Shown here: one piece after another, positions 32,746-41,158 of the stretch
Layout of the letters: the number at the start of each line of letters is the position of its first letter
How positions within the stretch are numbered: the stretch's first letter is position 1
DNA from: Novosphingobium sp. B1
Lineage (GTDB): Bacteria; Pseudomonadota; Alphaproteobacteria; Sphingomonadales; Sphingomonadaceae
NCBI RefSeq assembly: GCF_900176395.1
Contig: NZ_FWXL01000017.1
Coordinates: forward strand, 1-52,228
Reading direction: 5' to 3'
DNA length: 52,228 nt
Notes under the pieces: model-generated
Told to the model about the DNA's origin: nothing
The model's input: only the letters and a program-made list of their open reading frames with translations
Databases searched by the model: none
Position numbers and translations under genes: made by a program

Positions 32746-33149
32746 TCCGCAACGAAGCCCTGCGGCGGGGTGCGGGTTATGAAATGCCCCTTCACGCCTT
32801 GCGGCCATTGCTTGAACGGCACCCGGCCATGTTCGCTGGCGGCATAGTGGACCGCATAGTCCAGAATGGCGGTGGCGGCGTCCTCGTCCGGCGTGAACCG
32901 GCCCAGAACATAGCCGACCTTGCCGGGCGCGCGCAGGTGGATTGTGCAGAAATCGGTGCAGGCGAACAGGCACGGCATCTCCTGCACCGCCACCCCGGCA
33001 TAGCGCGCGTCGCTCTCCTGTACCTGTCGCAGCGCCGCCACCAGTTGCGCGCCGCCGCGCGTCCCGGCGGAGTCCTCACGCGCATCGGCGCTATGGCGGC
33101 AAGTGTTGCAGGCCACGATAGCGGGGCCGTCCTCCACGGGTATCAGCAT
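32742..33149 (-). CDS. DUF1636 small metal-binding/ferredoxin-like protein
   Basis: A 135-residue protein with four cysteines arranged as CNTCR near residue 14 and CLFACTDFC near residue 60, like thioredoxin-fold [2Fe-2S] proteins of the DUF1636 family. This family is repeatedly found in aerobic cobalamin clusters, but no biochemical role is established to my knowledge. ATG 33149, with AAGGA about 11 nt upstream, gives the expected N-terminus. It lies 25 nt after bluB and overlaps cobT by 4 nt. A redox role in cobalt reduction or cluster delivery to a pathway enzyme is a guess. Confidence 0.75.
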   Translation of the reverse strand: MLIPVEDGPAIVACNTCRHSADAREDSAGTRGGAQLVAALRQVQESDARYAGVAVQEMPCLFACTDFCTIHLRAPGKVGYVLGRFTPDEDAATAILDYAVHYAASEHGRVPFKQWPQGVKGHFITRTPPQGFVAE

Positions 33150-33174
33150 GGTTTTCTGGTCCTTTGATTGAAAA

Positions 33175-33840
33175 TCATCGTTCGAACACCCGGTCGCTCC
33201 ACGGTTCACGCGGTTGCCAACCGTGCCGTTCCAGTTCGGGTGTGTCGGATGTGTCTGCCGGATAGCCAATGCACAGCAGCGCGATCAGCGACCAATGCGC
33301 GGGTACATCCAGCATGGCCTGAACCAAAGGCGGATCAACGATCGACACCCAGCCAAGGCCAATGCCGCGCAGCCGTGCCGCGAGCCAGAGATTGTGGATC
33401 GCCAGCACACAGGAATATCGCAGCATTTCAGGCATGGTGGCAATGCCAAGGCCGTGCCCCGCCTCGGGCAGTTCATCGCAGAACACCGCCATCAGTTCGG
33501 GCGCTTCACGCAAGCCGTGCAGCTTTAGCGACAGGTAGTGATCGTGCCGCGCCTGCCCGGCATAACGCTCCGCCGCTTGTGCACTTTGCCCATCGGCATG
33601 GGCGGCCAGCGCCTCGCGGATGTCAGGCGTCCGCACCCGCACAAATCGCCACGGCTGCGCATTGCCGACCGACGGCGCAAGCGAGGCACAGGCCAGCAGC
33701 GCGCGCATGTCCGCTTCGCCCACGGCGCGGCGGTCGAAATGCCGGACATCGCGCCGCCAGCGCAGCAATTGCATGAATTGCTCCGCAAATTCCGCGCCGA
33801 ACACAGGCGGGACCGCGCTCAGAACTCGATCCCCGGTCAA
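33175..33840 (-). CDS. bluB: 5,6-dimethylbenzimidazole synthase BluB
   Basis: A 221-residue nitroreductase-fold enzyme that cuts FMNH2 with oxygen to give dimethylbenzimidazole, the lower ligand. The family signatures LLRWRRDVRHFD, APSVGNAQPWRF and the later LRGIGLGWVSIVDP are all present. The start is TTG at 33840, whose TTGA overlaps the cobO stop; no ATG lies near the expected N-terminus, and translational coupling would explain use of this weak start. Its presence shows the host can make its own lower ligand aerobically. Confidence 0.9.
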   Translation of the reverse strand: MTGDRVLSAVPPVFGAEFAEQFMQLLRWRRDVRHFDRRAVGEADMRALLACASLAPSVGNAQPWRFVRVRTPDIREALAAHADGQSAQAAERYAGQARHDHYLSLKLHGLREAPELMAVFCDELPEAGHGLGIATMPEMLRYSCVLAIHNLWLAARLRGIGLGWVSIVDPPLVQAMLDVPAHWSLIALLCIGYPADTSDTPELERHGWQPREPWSDRVFER

Positions 33841-34463
33841 AATTCAATGCCGGCCTGGGCCTTCACGCCGGAGCGGAATGGATGCTTGACCATGGTCATT
33901 TCGGTAACAAGGTCGGCCGCCTCGATCAGCGCCTCGGGGGCGTTGCGGCCTGTGACGATAACGTGCTTCATCATGTCGCGCGCGGTCAGCACCGCCACCA
34001 CTTCATCGACCGGCAGATAATCATACCGCAGCACGATGTTCAGTTCGTCGGCCAGCACCATGTGATAGCTGGGATCGGCGATCATGCGCTTGACCTCGTC
34101 CCAGCCGGCGCGGGCGGCCGCGATATCGCGTGTGCGGTCCTGCGTGTCCCAGGTAAAACCCTCGCCCATCGGCTTGAATTCGACATTGTCGGGAAAGGCA
34201 TCGAACACGGCCTTTTCACCCGTTTTCATCGCCCCTTTGACAAACTGGACCACCCCCACTTTCATGCCGTGGCCAATGGCGCGAACCACCATGCCCAGCG
34301 CCGCGCTGGTTTTGCCCTTGCCCTTGCCGGTGTGGACGATCAGCAGGCCCTGTTCGCGGGTCTTGCTGGCCATGATCTTGGCCTGCGCGGTCTGCTTCTT
34401 GCGCATCTTTTCGGCGTGGCGGGCATCGCCGCCTGCAACTTCTACTTGGTTTTCAGGTTCCAT
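33837..34463 (-). CDS. cobO: Corrinoid adenosyltransferase CobO
   Basis: A 208-residue ATP:cob(I)alamin adenosyltransferase of the CobA/CobO/BtuR type. The P-loop GKGKGKTSAALG is preceded by LLIVHTG, followed by VQFVKGAMKTGE, LADELNIVLRYDYL and HVIVTGRNAPEALIEAAD. ATG 34463 lies 11 nt inside the end of cobF. It adds the upper adenosyl ligand to the corrin after cobalt reduction. Normal length. Confidence 0.94.
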   Translation of the reverse strand: MEPENQVEVAGGDARHAEKMRKKQTAQAKIMASKTREQGLLIVHTGKGKGKTSAALGMVVRAIGHGMKVGVVQFVKGAMKTGEKAVFDAFPDNVEFKPMGEGFTWDTQDRTRDIAAARAGWDEVKRMIADPSYHMVLADELNIVLRYDYLPVDEVVAVLTARDMMKHVIVTGRNAPEALIEAADLVTEMTMVKHPFRSGVKAQAGIEF

Positions 34464-35217
34464 CGGCCAATTCCCTTCGCATGAGATAGACATCCATGAT
34501 CCAGCCATGGCGCGCGCGCAGTTCCGCCCGGCGCAACGCGATCCGGGGACCGGCTTGCGCCAGGGGGCCCTGTTCCAGCGCCTCGTGCGCCATGCCCAGA
34601 TAAGCGCCCCACCAGATGGTGATGCCTTGCGGTTGCAGCCCCTCGAACGCGCAACCGCTGTCAAGCATCACGACAATCGTGTCGGCTCCGGCAGGCCAGC
34701 CATGGGCGCGCAGCAGCCGCCCGGTGGTGATCGTCACCGGGCCGGCCAGCGGGTTCAACGGCATGGCATGGGCAGCGGTCAGCGCCTGAATACTGGTGAT
34801 GCCCGGCACCACCCGCACGGCGATTTCCACCCCCGCGCTGCGCAGCCGGTCAGCAATGCGCAAGGTGCTGTCATACAGCGAGGGATCACCCCAGACGAGC
34901 AGCGCCAGCTTGCCACCGCCGGGCAAATGTTCGGCGATCTGCACCCGCCACGCATCGGCAATGGCATCATGCCAAGCGTTGACGTCATCCAGATAAGTGG
35001 CCCCATTGCCGCGCACTGGCAAGTCAAATTCCACAATCCGCGTTGGCCCCGTCAGCACCTGCGCGCAGATCTCCCGGCGCAGGTCGATCAGATCGGACTT
35101 GGCCTGCCCCTTGCGCGGCAACAGGATCAGGTCGGCACGGTTCATCGCCGCGACAGCCTGCGCTGTCAGGTGATCGGGGTTGCCAGTGCCGATACCGATC
35201 AGGTGGAGGTCGATCAT
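34453..35217 (-). CDS. cobF: Precorrin-6A synthase (deacetylating)
   Basis: A 254-residue SAM-dependent tetrapyrrole methylase that methylates C1 and releases acetate, a step of the aerobic pathway. HLIGIGTGNPDHLTAQAV is the N-terminal methylase loop, DSCGCAF-like VVMLDSGCAFE and ITIWWGAYLG are typical of CobF. ATG 35217 overlaps the cobB stop (ATGA). The longer reading upstream is antisense filler. Presence of this gene marks the oxygen-dependent route. Confidence 0.92.
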   Translation of the reverse strand: MIDLHLIGIGTGNPDHLTAQAVAAMNRADLILLPRKGQAKSDLIDLRREICAQVLTGPTRIVEFDLPVRGNGATYLDDVNAWHDAIADAWRVQIAEHLPGGGKLALLVWGDPSLYDSTLRIADRLRSAGVEIAVRVVPGITSIQALTAAHAMPLNPLAGPVTITTGRLLRAHGWPAGADTIVVMLDSGCAFEGLQPQGITIWWGAYLGMAHEALEQGPLAQAGPRIALRRAELRARHGWIMDVYLMRRELADGT

Positions 35218-36548
35218 TGGGCATCTCGGCACGAAGCGGGCGCGATCATGTGGAAATAGCTGCCGGTGACATGGCCGCGATGCGATCCGCTTTCGGCCAC
35301 CGCCGCGCCTTCGGCATCGGTCACAAGCGCCAGCGGCGCGTCGCTCTGTTCGGCAATGGTTGAATAGTGGAACTCGTGCCCGCGCAGCCTGGTCCCGGCG
35401 GCAAGGCGCGATACCGGCACCAGCAGTTCGGCATGGCGATAGCCAAGGTGCATCTTGCGCTGGGCATGGCTGGTGACAAGCCCCAGCAGCCCGGCCATCC
35501 GGTGCCGTTCTCCGCTCTTGTCGATCAACCCCTGCCCCAGCACCATATAGCCGCCGCATTCGCCGTGCACGGGCCGCGTTTGCGCATGGCAGCGCAGGCC
35601 GGACAGGAATGTTGCAGCCGCCGCAATGGTCCCGGCGTGCAGTTCGGGATAGCCGCCGGGCAACCACACCAGATCGGCATGGGCGGCAGGCGCTTCATCG
35701 GCCAGCGGCGAGAATGGCAGGATCTCCGCCCCGGCGCGCCGCCAGCCTTCGATCAGATGCGGGTAGACGAACGAAAAGGCCGCATCGCGCGCCATGGCGA
35801 TCCGCTGGGCCGGAGGGGCAGGCAGGTTGCCGCCGTCGGCTTGTGGTGCGGCACCAGCGGCAAGGCGAATAACGTCAAGATCGACATGGGCGCGCAGGAA
35901 CGCTGCAAACTCGGCAATCGCGCGATCAAGGTCGGGATGCTCCACCGCCTGAACCAGCCCCAGATGGCGTTCGGGCAGGGTCAGGTCGCCGCGCCTTGGC
36001 AGGGCGCCCAGCACCGGAATGCCCACCGCCTCCATGCCCTTGCGCACCAGCCGTTCATGACGCGGACTGGCCACGCGGTTCAGGATCACCCCGGCAAATG
36101 GCAGCCCCGGATCAAGGCTGCTGAACCCCAGCGCGGTGGCGGCGGCGGACTGCGCCTGCCCCGACACATCCAGCACCAGCACGATCGGCCAGCCCATCCG
36201 GCGGGCCATGTCGGCGCTGGCACCATTGCCCGACGCACCCTTGCTGGCCACGCCATCGAACAACCCCATCGACCCTTCGGCCAGCACCATGTCCGCGCCC
36301 CCGGCCTGCGCCGCAATGGCAGCGATCAGATCGTCCTCCATCGCCCAGCTATCGAGATTGAACGACGGCCTGCCACTCGCCGCGCGGTGAAACGCCGGGT
36401 CGATATAGTCCGGCCCGCTCTTGAACGGCTGCACCGCCAGCCCGTCTTCGGTCAGGGCGCGCAGCAGGCCCAGCATCACCGTGGTCTTGCCTGTGCCCGA
36501 TGCGGGGGCGGCGATCATCAATCCCGGAGTCTGGTGGCGCGCGCTCAT
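35214..36548 (-). CDS. cobB: Cobyrinate a,c-diamide synthase
   Basis: A 444-residue glutamine-dependent amidase acting on hydrogenobyrinate (aerobic route) at the a and c side chains. N-terminal ATPase: MIAAPASGTGKTTV, PFKSGPDYIDPAFH, EGSMGLFDG. C-terminal glutaminase: LPGGYPELHA and the nucleophile in VHGECGGYMVLG, followed by HEFHYS. It overlaps cobM and cobF by 4 nt each. Domain order and length are normal. Confidence 0.95.
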   Translation of the reverse strand: MSARHQTPGLMIAAPASGTGKTTVMLGLLRALTEDGLAVQPFKSGPDYIDPAFHRAASGRPSFNLDSWAMEDDLIAAIAAQAGGADMVLAEGSMGLFDGVASKGASGNGASADMARRMGWPIVLVLDVSGQAQSAAATALGFSSLDPGLPFAGVILNRVASPRHERLVRKGMEAVGIPVLGALPRRGDLTLPERHLGLVQAVEHPDLDRAIAEFAAFLRAHVDLDVIRLAAGAAPQADGGNLPAPPAQRIAMARDAAFSFVYPHLIEGWRRAGAEILPFSPLADEAPAAHADLVWLPGGYPELHAGTIAAAATFLSGLRCHAQTRPVHGECGGYMVLGQGLIDKSGERHRMAGLLGLVTSHAQRKMHLGYRHAELLVPVSRLAAGTRLRGHEFHYSTIAEQSDAPLALVTDAEGAAVAESGSHRGHVTGSYFHMIAPASCRDAQ

Positions 36549-37330
36549 TCGGCCGCACCGCCAAAACGTGACGTGGCATCCTGCGGCCTGAACCGGCGAT
36601 CATAACCGGGCGCATAGAGGCTGCTTTCGGCAAAATCCTGCGCCGCCAGCACCCGCCCGACCAGGATCAGGGCGGTGCGCTCCATGCTCCCGGCGATGGC
36701 CTGTTCAATAGTGTCGAGCGTGGCGCGCACGATCCGCTGATCGGGCCAACTGGCGCGCCAGACCACCGCGACGGGGCAATCCGCGCCATAGGCCGGCGTC
36801 AGGTCCGCCACCACTTGCGCCAGATTGTGAACCGAAAGGTGAATGGCCAGCGTCGCGCCGGTCACGGCAAAGTTGGCCAGGCTTTCGGCGGGCGGCATCG
36901 TGCTGGCGCGGCCCGGTGTGCGGGTCAGCACCAGCGATTGCGCCAGCGCGGGCAGGGTCAGCTCTGCCTCCAGCGCAGCGGCGGCGGCGGCGAAAGCCGG
37001 GACGCCGGGTGTGATCGTAAAGGGAATGTCCAGCGCGCGCAGGCGGCGCAACTGCTCGCCCATGGCAGACCACACCGAAAGATCGCCCGAATGCAGCCGC
37101 GCCACATCGTGCCCGGCGGCATGGGCGGCGGCGATTTCGGCCATGATCTGGTCCAGTTCCAGCGGCGCGGTGTTCACGATCCGGGCGCCCGGCGGGCAAT
37201 GATCCAGCACGGCGACCGGGATCAGCGACCCGGCATAAAGGCACACCGGGCTGCCCGCGATCAGATCGCGTCCGCGCAAAGTGAGAAGATCGGGCGCGCC
37301 GGGACCGGCGCCAATGAAGTGGACGGTCAT
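36545..37330 (-). CDS. cobM: Precorrin-4 C11-methyltransferase
   Basis: A 261-residue SAM-dependent methylase. VHFIGAGPGAPDLLTLRG is the N-terminal motif, CLYAGSLIP and LHSGDLSVWSAMGEQ are CobM hallmarks, and ITPGVPAFAAAAAAL and LTRTPGRASTMP follow. ATG 37330 overlaps the cobE stop (ATGA). It methylates C11 of precorrin-4 to give precorrin-5. Full length. Confidence 0.95.
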   Translation of the reverse strand: MTVHFIGAGPGAPDLLTLRGRDLIAGSPVCLYAGSLIPVAVLDHCPPGARIVNTAPLELDQIMAEIAAAHAAGHDVARLHSGDLSVWSAMGEQLRRLRALDIPFTITPGVPAFAAAAAALEAELTLPALAQSLVLTRTPGRASTMPPAESLANFAVTGATLAIHLSVHNLAQVVADLTPAYGADCPVAVVWRASWPDQRIVRATLDTIEQAIAGSMERTALILVGRVLAAQDFAESSLYAPGYDRRFRPQDATSRFGGAAE

Positions 37331-37722
37331 GTCGGGGTTCCCTGAAGGTTGACACTGGCAGCAATGGCGCACGTCGCCATGCGATCGGGGGAGATGTGGC
37401 GCGGCGACAGCAGGCGCGCACCCGCGCCAGCAGCGGCAAGCGCGGACGCTTCGGCCACGCTGCCGACGTGACGAGCGTTCAGGCTGGCGATGGAGCGCGT
37501 GGGGGTGGAAACGGCAGCCAGTGCATCGGACGCCACGCCCATCAGCGGCAGGCCCAGCGCTTCGGCCAGAGGGAGCAGCGCTGCGAGCTTGTCTTGCGCC
37601 GTGGCCAGATGCGTCACCGGCGGTTGCCCCTGCTCCGCCAGCGCGAACGCCGCGCGCAGCGAAGGCAGGCCGACGCCTGACCGAAAGCCGAACCCGGCGA
37701 TGATCACAGCGTCACGCTCCAT
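37327..37722 (-). CDS. cobE: CobE (CbiG C-terminal domain-like cobalamin protein)
   Basis: A 131-residue protein like the C-terminal domain of CbiG, present as stand-alone CobE in aerobic pathways. IIAGFGFRSGVGLPSLRAA at the N-terminus, VASDALAAV, and VGSVAEASALAAAGAGARLL match. Its exact biochemical role is not settled; it may bind or channel an early precorrin. ATG 37722 overlaps the end of cobL by 19 nt. Confidence 0.85.
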   Translation of the reverse strand: MERDAVIIAGFGFRSGVGLPSLRAAFALAEQGQPPVTHLATAQDKLAALLPLAEALGLPLMGVASDALAAVSTPTRSIASLNARHVGSVAEASALAAAGAGARLLSPRHISPDRMATCAIAASVNLQGTPT

Positions 37723-38912
37723 TGCACCACCGGATAGCGCGCGCGCCAGCCGTGCCGGTTGCCCAGCGGTGCGGCGTCGGCCAGTTCGATGCGCAGGAGG
37801 CTCCCGCCCTTCTGGCCATGCCACCGGGCTAGCAGCGCTTCTGATTCCAGCGTCACCGCATTGGTCACCAGCCGCGTTCCGGCGGGCAAACGTGCCCATA
37901 GCGTGTCCAGCAAGGCTTCCGATAAACCACCGCCGATGAACACCGCATCGGGCAATGGTCCCGGTGGCAGGGCATCCGGCGCAATCCCGACGACAACTTT
38001 CAGCCGATCAACGCCCAGCGCAGCGGCGTTGGCCCGCACACGGTCCGCGCGCACCGGATCCGCCTCTATCGCACAGGCCCGGTTGGCCAGGTGGGCCAGC
38101 AGCCATTCGATCCCGATCGATCCCGATCCCGCGCCAATATCCCACAGCAGCTCACCCGCACACGGGGCCAGCGCCGATAGCGTCAGCGCGCGTACCGGAC
38201 GCTTGGTCAACTGCCCGTCGGACGCAAACCAGTGGTCCGGTCGGCCCGCCGTCAGCGGCAAGGACGGGCCATGCCCGGCACACTCGATCCCGGCCGCTAC
38301 CGGATGGGCGATGTCGGTGAAAGACAGCCCCTCGGCGCGCGCGGTGCGAACCCGTTCGCGCGGCCCGCCCAGCGCTTCCATCACATGCAACGCTGACGCG
38401 CCAAAGCCTTGGCCGGTCAGATAGTCCGCCAGCGCGGCCACCGCCGCGCCATCGCGCAACAGTGCAATGACGCGCCGCCCTGGTGCCAGGTGGGGCTTGA
38501 GCCGATCTAACGGCGCGGCATGGAGACCAAGACAGGCCACATCCTGAACCGGCCAGCCCAGCCGCGCAACCGCCAGCGTGAAAGTGGAAGGCGCGGGGAT
38601 CGCCACCCATTCGCCCGGATCAAGCAGGCGCGCCACACTGCTTCCCGCCCCGAACCAGAACGGATCGCCCGATGCCAGCATCACCACCCGCTGCCCGCGA
38701 TGTTGCATCAGCAGGGCAATGCCATCGGCAAAGGGTACTGGCCATTCGATCATGGTACAGGTAATCGCGGGCAGCAGCGACAGGTGCCGTGCCGGTCCCA
38801 TGACCAGTCCGGCCTGCGCCAGCGCCGTGCGGGCGGCGGCGGAAAGGCCGTCCGGCCCGTCCTCGCCAATGCCGATGATCGTCAACCACGCTTCAGGAGC
38901 CATATCAGCCAT
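37704..38912 (-). CDS. cobL: Precorrin-6Y C5,15-methyltransferase (decarboxylating)
   Basis: A 402-residue fusion of two methylases (CbiE-like N-terminus, CbiT-like C-terminus). WLTIIGIGEDGPDGLS starts the first; LLWDIGAGSGSIGIEWL is the SAM motif of the second. It methylates C5 and C15 and decarboxylates the acetate at C12. The ATG at 38912 has AGGAGG nine nt upstream, and that site lies inside codons 4-6 of the inverted cobK, whose ATG at 38911 overlaps this start by 2 bp head to head. A second ATG at 38903 is possible but less well placed. Confidence 0.93.
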   Translation of the reverse strand: MADMAPEAWLTIIGIGEDGPDGLSAAARTALAQAGLVMGPARHLSLLPAITCTMIEWPVPFADGIALLMQHRGQRVVMLASGDPFWFGAGSSVARLLDPGEWVAIPAPSTFTLAVARLGWPVQDVACLGLHAAPLDRLKPHLAPGRRVIALLRDGAAVAALADYLTGQGFGASALHVMEALGGPRERVRTARAEGLSFTDIAHPVAAGIECAGHGPSLPLTAGRPDHWFASDGQLTKRPVRALTLSALAPCAGELLWDIGAGSGSIGIEWLLAHLANRACAIEADPVRADRVRANAAALGVDRLKVVVGIAPDALPPGPLPDAVFIGGGLSEALLDTLWARLPAGTRLVTNAVTLESEALLARWHGQKGGSLLRIELADAAPLGNRHGWRARYPVVQWSVTL

Positions 38913-39672
38913 GCCCAACGTCCTCCTGCTGGGCGGCACGACAGAGGCCAGCGCGCTTGCCCGCCTGCTTGGCGCGCGGGGCATTGCGACGACGCTCAGC
39001 TATGCCGGACGGACCGAAAACCCCCGCGCTCAACCGGTGCCGGTGCGTGTCGGCGGGTTCGGCGGTGTGGCGGGGCTGGCCGATTATCTGCGCCACCACC
39101 GCGTGACTCATCTGGTGGACGCGACCCACCCCTTTGCCGCAACGATGAGCAGCCATGCCGTGGAGGCGGCCCGCCTGGCCGGAGTGCCTCATGTAGCGCT
39201 GACCCGCCGGGCGTGGCAACCGGTCGCCGGAGACCGCTGGACCCGCGTTGCCAGCATCGACGGTGCGGTGGCAGCGCTGGCCGGGCACTCCCGCCGCGTA
39301 ATGCTGGCGCTGGGCCGGATGCATGTGGCAGCCTTCGCTGCCCAGCCGCAGCATCATTATCTGTTGCGCTTTGTCGATGCGCCAGACCAGCCGCCGGGCT
39401 TGCCCCATCACACCCTGATCGTCGATCGCGGGCCGTTCACCGCCACAGGCGACAGCGCATTGATGGAGGCGCACGCCATCGATCTGGTGGTGTGCAAGAA
39501 CGCTGGCGGGCAAGGCGCAGAGGCCAAGCTGATCGCCGCACGGGATCTGGGCCTGCCGGTCCTGATGATTGATCGCCCTGCCGTTCCGGGCCGGGCCGAA
39601 TGCTATCGCCCGGAAGATGTACTGGTCTGGCTGGGTCATGACGCCGAACCCAAGGCCGAACGCGACGTGTAG
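38911..39672 (+). CDS. cobK: Precorrin-6A reductase CobK, inverted within the operon
   Basis: A 253-residue NADPH-dependent reductase. VLLLGGTTEASALARLL is the nucleotide-binding start; VRVGGFGGVAGLADYL, LVDATHPFAATMS and VVCKNAGGQGAEAKLIAA are CobK signatures. It reduces precorrin-6A to precorrin-6B. It is the only pathway gene on the plus strand: its ATG overlaps the cobL start by 2 bp, and its last 37 nt overlap the 3' end of cobJ. A CAGGAG site sits 11 nt upstream, inside cobL. Its promoter must lie within cobL, outside direct riboswitch control, and minus-strand operon RNA crosses it as antisense. Confidence 0.93.
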   Translation: MPNVLLLGGTTEASALARLLGARGIATTLSYAGRTENPRAQPVPVRVGGFGGVAGLADYLRHHRVTHLVDATHPFAATMSSHAVEAARLAGVPHVALTRRAWQPVAGDRWTRVASIDGAVAALAGHSRRVMLALGRMHVAAFAAQPQHHYLLRFVDAPDQPPGLPHHTLIVDRGPFTATGDSALMEAHAIDLVVCKNAGGQGAEAKLIAARDLGLPVLMIDRPAVPGRAECYRPEDVLVWLGHDAEPKAERDV

Positions 39673-40424
39673 AGGATCGGACCGAGCTTTCGCCCACTTG
39701 TCCGTTCGATGATCCGCGTCAGGCTTGATCCGACGATCACCATGGTCCGCATGTCGGCCATGTCTGCACGGGCCTGACCCAGCGGTACGATCCGCAATTG
39801 CTCGTCGGGCGTCGATACGGCGCGGGCGAACAAGATCGGGCGATCCGGGCCGCACACTTCGCGCAGCAATTCCAGCACACGTTCGAAACCTTCGGGCCGG
39901 GCTTTTGACCTCGGGTTGTAGAAGGCCATGGCAAAGTCCGCCTCTGCCGCCAGCCGCAACCGTTTTTCGATCAAATTCCACGGCTTGAGATTGTCCGACA
40001 GATTGATCGCGCAAAAATCATGACCCAGCGGCGCCCCCGCCCGCGCGCTGGCGGCCAGCATCGCGGTGATGCCGGGCAGCACCCGGATGTCGAGATCGCG
40101 CCAGTGGGCCGGGCCTGCCTCCAGCGCCTCGAACACGGCGGCGGCCATCGCGAAAACGCCCGGATCGCCCGATGATACCACCACCACGCGCCGCCCCTGC
40201 GCCGCGAGTTCCAGCGCATGGGCGGCCCGGTCCAGCTCCACCCGGTTATCGGACGGATGCAGTGTCAGCCCGGCGCGCGGGGCGATCCGGGCGACATAGG
40301 GAATATAGCCGATGACATCGCTTGCCCCGGCCAGAGCGGCGGTGACTTCGGGCGTAATCAGCGCCTCGTCGCCCGGCCCCAGACCGGCGATGGCCAGCCA
40401 GCCGCTCATGGCCCCGGCACTCAT
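39636..40424 (-). CDS. cobJ: Precorrin-3B C17-methyltransferase
   Basis: A 262-residue SAM-dependent methylase that also drives ring contraction. LAIAGLGPGDEALITPEV, DVIGYIPYV, VSSGDPGVFAMAAAVFEAL, HDFCAINLSDNLKPW and AFYNPRSKAR are family hallmarks. ATG 40424 overlaps the cobI stop (ATGA). Its 3' end runs 37 nt into the opposing cobK gene. Length is normal. Confidence 0.95.
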   Translation of the reverse strand: MSAGAMSGWLAIAGLGPGDEALITPEVTAALAGASDVIGYIPYVARIAPRAGLTLHPSDNRVELDRAAHALELAAQGRRVVVVSSGDPGVFAMAAAVFEALEAGPAHWRDLDIRVLPGITAMLAASARAGAPLGHDFCAINLSDNLKPWNLIEKRLRLAAEADFAMAFYNPRSKARPEGFERVLELLREVCGPDRPILFARAVSTPDEQLRIVPLGQARADMADMRTMVIVGSSLTRIIERTSGRKLGPILYTSRSALGSAS

Positions 40425-41158
40425 GGCCGGCGCCCCTGGCCGTGAATCAGCAGGATCGAGAAATAGGGCGTGACCGTTTCGGCCTCGATCAGCCGCGTGA
40501 CCCGCTGACCTGGCATGGCGGCATGTTCGACCAGCCATGCCGCATCCTCGCGCCCGGCAGCGGCCACCGCGCGGCGCAGTTTGGGCAGGTTGCGCCCGAT
40601 CTTCATCACCACCAGCGCATCTGTATCGCGGATGCGTCGCACCAGTTCATCCTCGGGCAGGGTCGCCATCGCGATGGTCAGCACATCGTCGCCCCAGGTG
40701 ATCGGGATGCCGGTTGCGTTCCACGCCCCGGCCATGCCGGTGATACCCGGAACCACTGCCACCGGAACCGTGCCCGCCAGCCGGGTGTGCAAATGCATGA
40801 ATGAACCGTAGAAAAACGGATCGCCCTCACACAGCACGACCACGTCTTCGCCTGCCTGCGCCAGCATGACCAATCGCTGCGTGCATTCGGCATAGAAAGC
40901 GGAAAGACAGTCGTTGTAGCGCGGGTCGGATAACGGAATCTCGGTCGTCACCGGATATTCCATCGGGATTTCGATCACGTCGGGGCGCAGCATTCCTTCG
41001 ACAATCCGCCGCGCCTGTCCTGGTCGCCCGGCCTTGCGGAAATAGGCCACGTGGCGGGCGCCACGCACCAGCCGGTCAGAGCGAACGCTCAACAGATCGG
41101 GCGCACCCGGACCCAAACCCACGCCGTGGATCGTCCCGCAGGAAAGGGCCGCGCTCAT
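40421..41158 (-). CDS. cobI: Precorrin-2 C20-methyltransferase
   Basis: A 245-residue SAM-dependent methylase and the first committed corrin step in this cluster. IHGVGLGPGAPDLLSVR is the N-terminal loop, MEYPVTTE and VVLCEGDPFFYGSFMHL follow, then VVPGITGMAGA and VVMKIGRNLPKLR. It overlaps cobH and cobJ by 4 nt each. Its substrate, precorrin-2, requires uroporphyrinogen III methyltransferase, which is not in the window. Confidence 0.95.
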   Translation of the reverse strand: MSAALSCGTIHGVGLGPGAPDLLSVRSDRLVRGARHVAYFRKAGRPGQARRIVEGMLRPDVIEIPMEYPVTTEIPLSDPRYNDCLSAFYAECTQRLVMLAQAGEDVVVLCEGDPFFYGSFMHLHTRLAGTVPVAVVPGITGMAGAWNATGIPITWGDDVLTIAMATLPEDELVRRIRDTDALVVMKIGRNLPKLRRAVAAAGREDAAWLVEHAAMPGQRVTRLIEAETVTPYFSILLIHGQGRRP

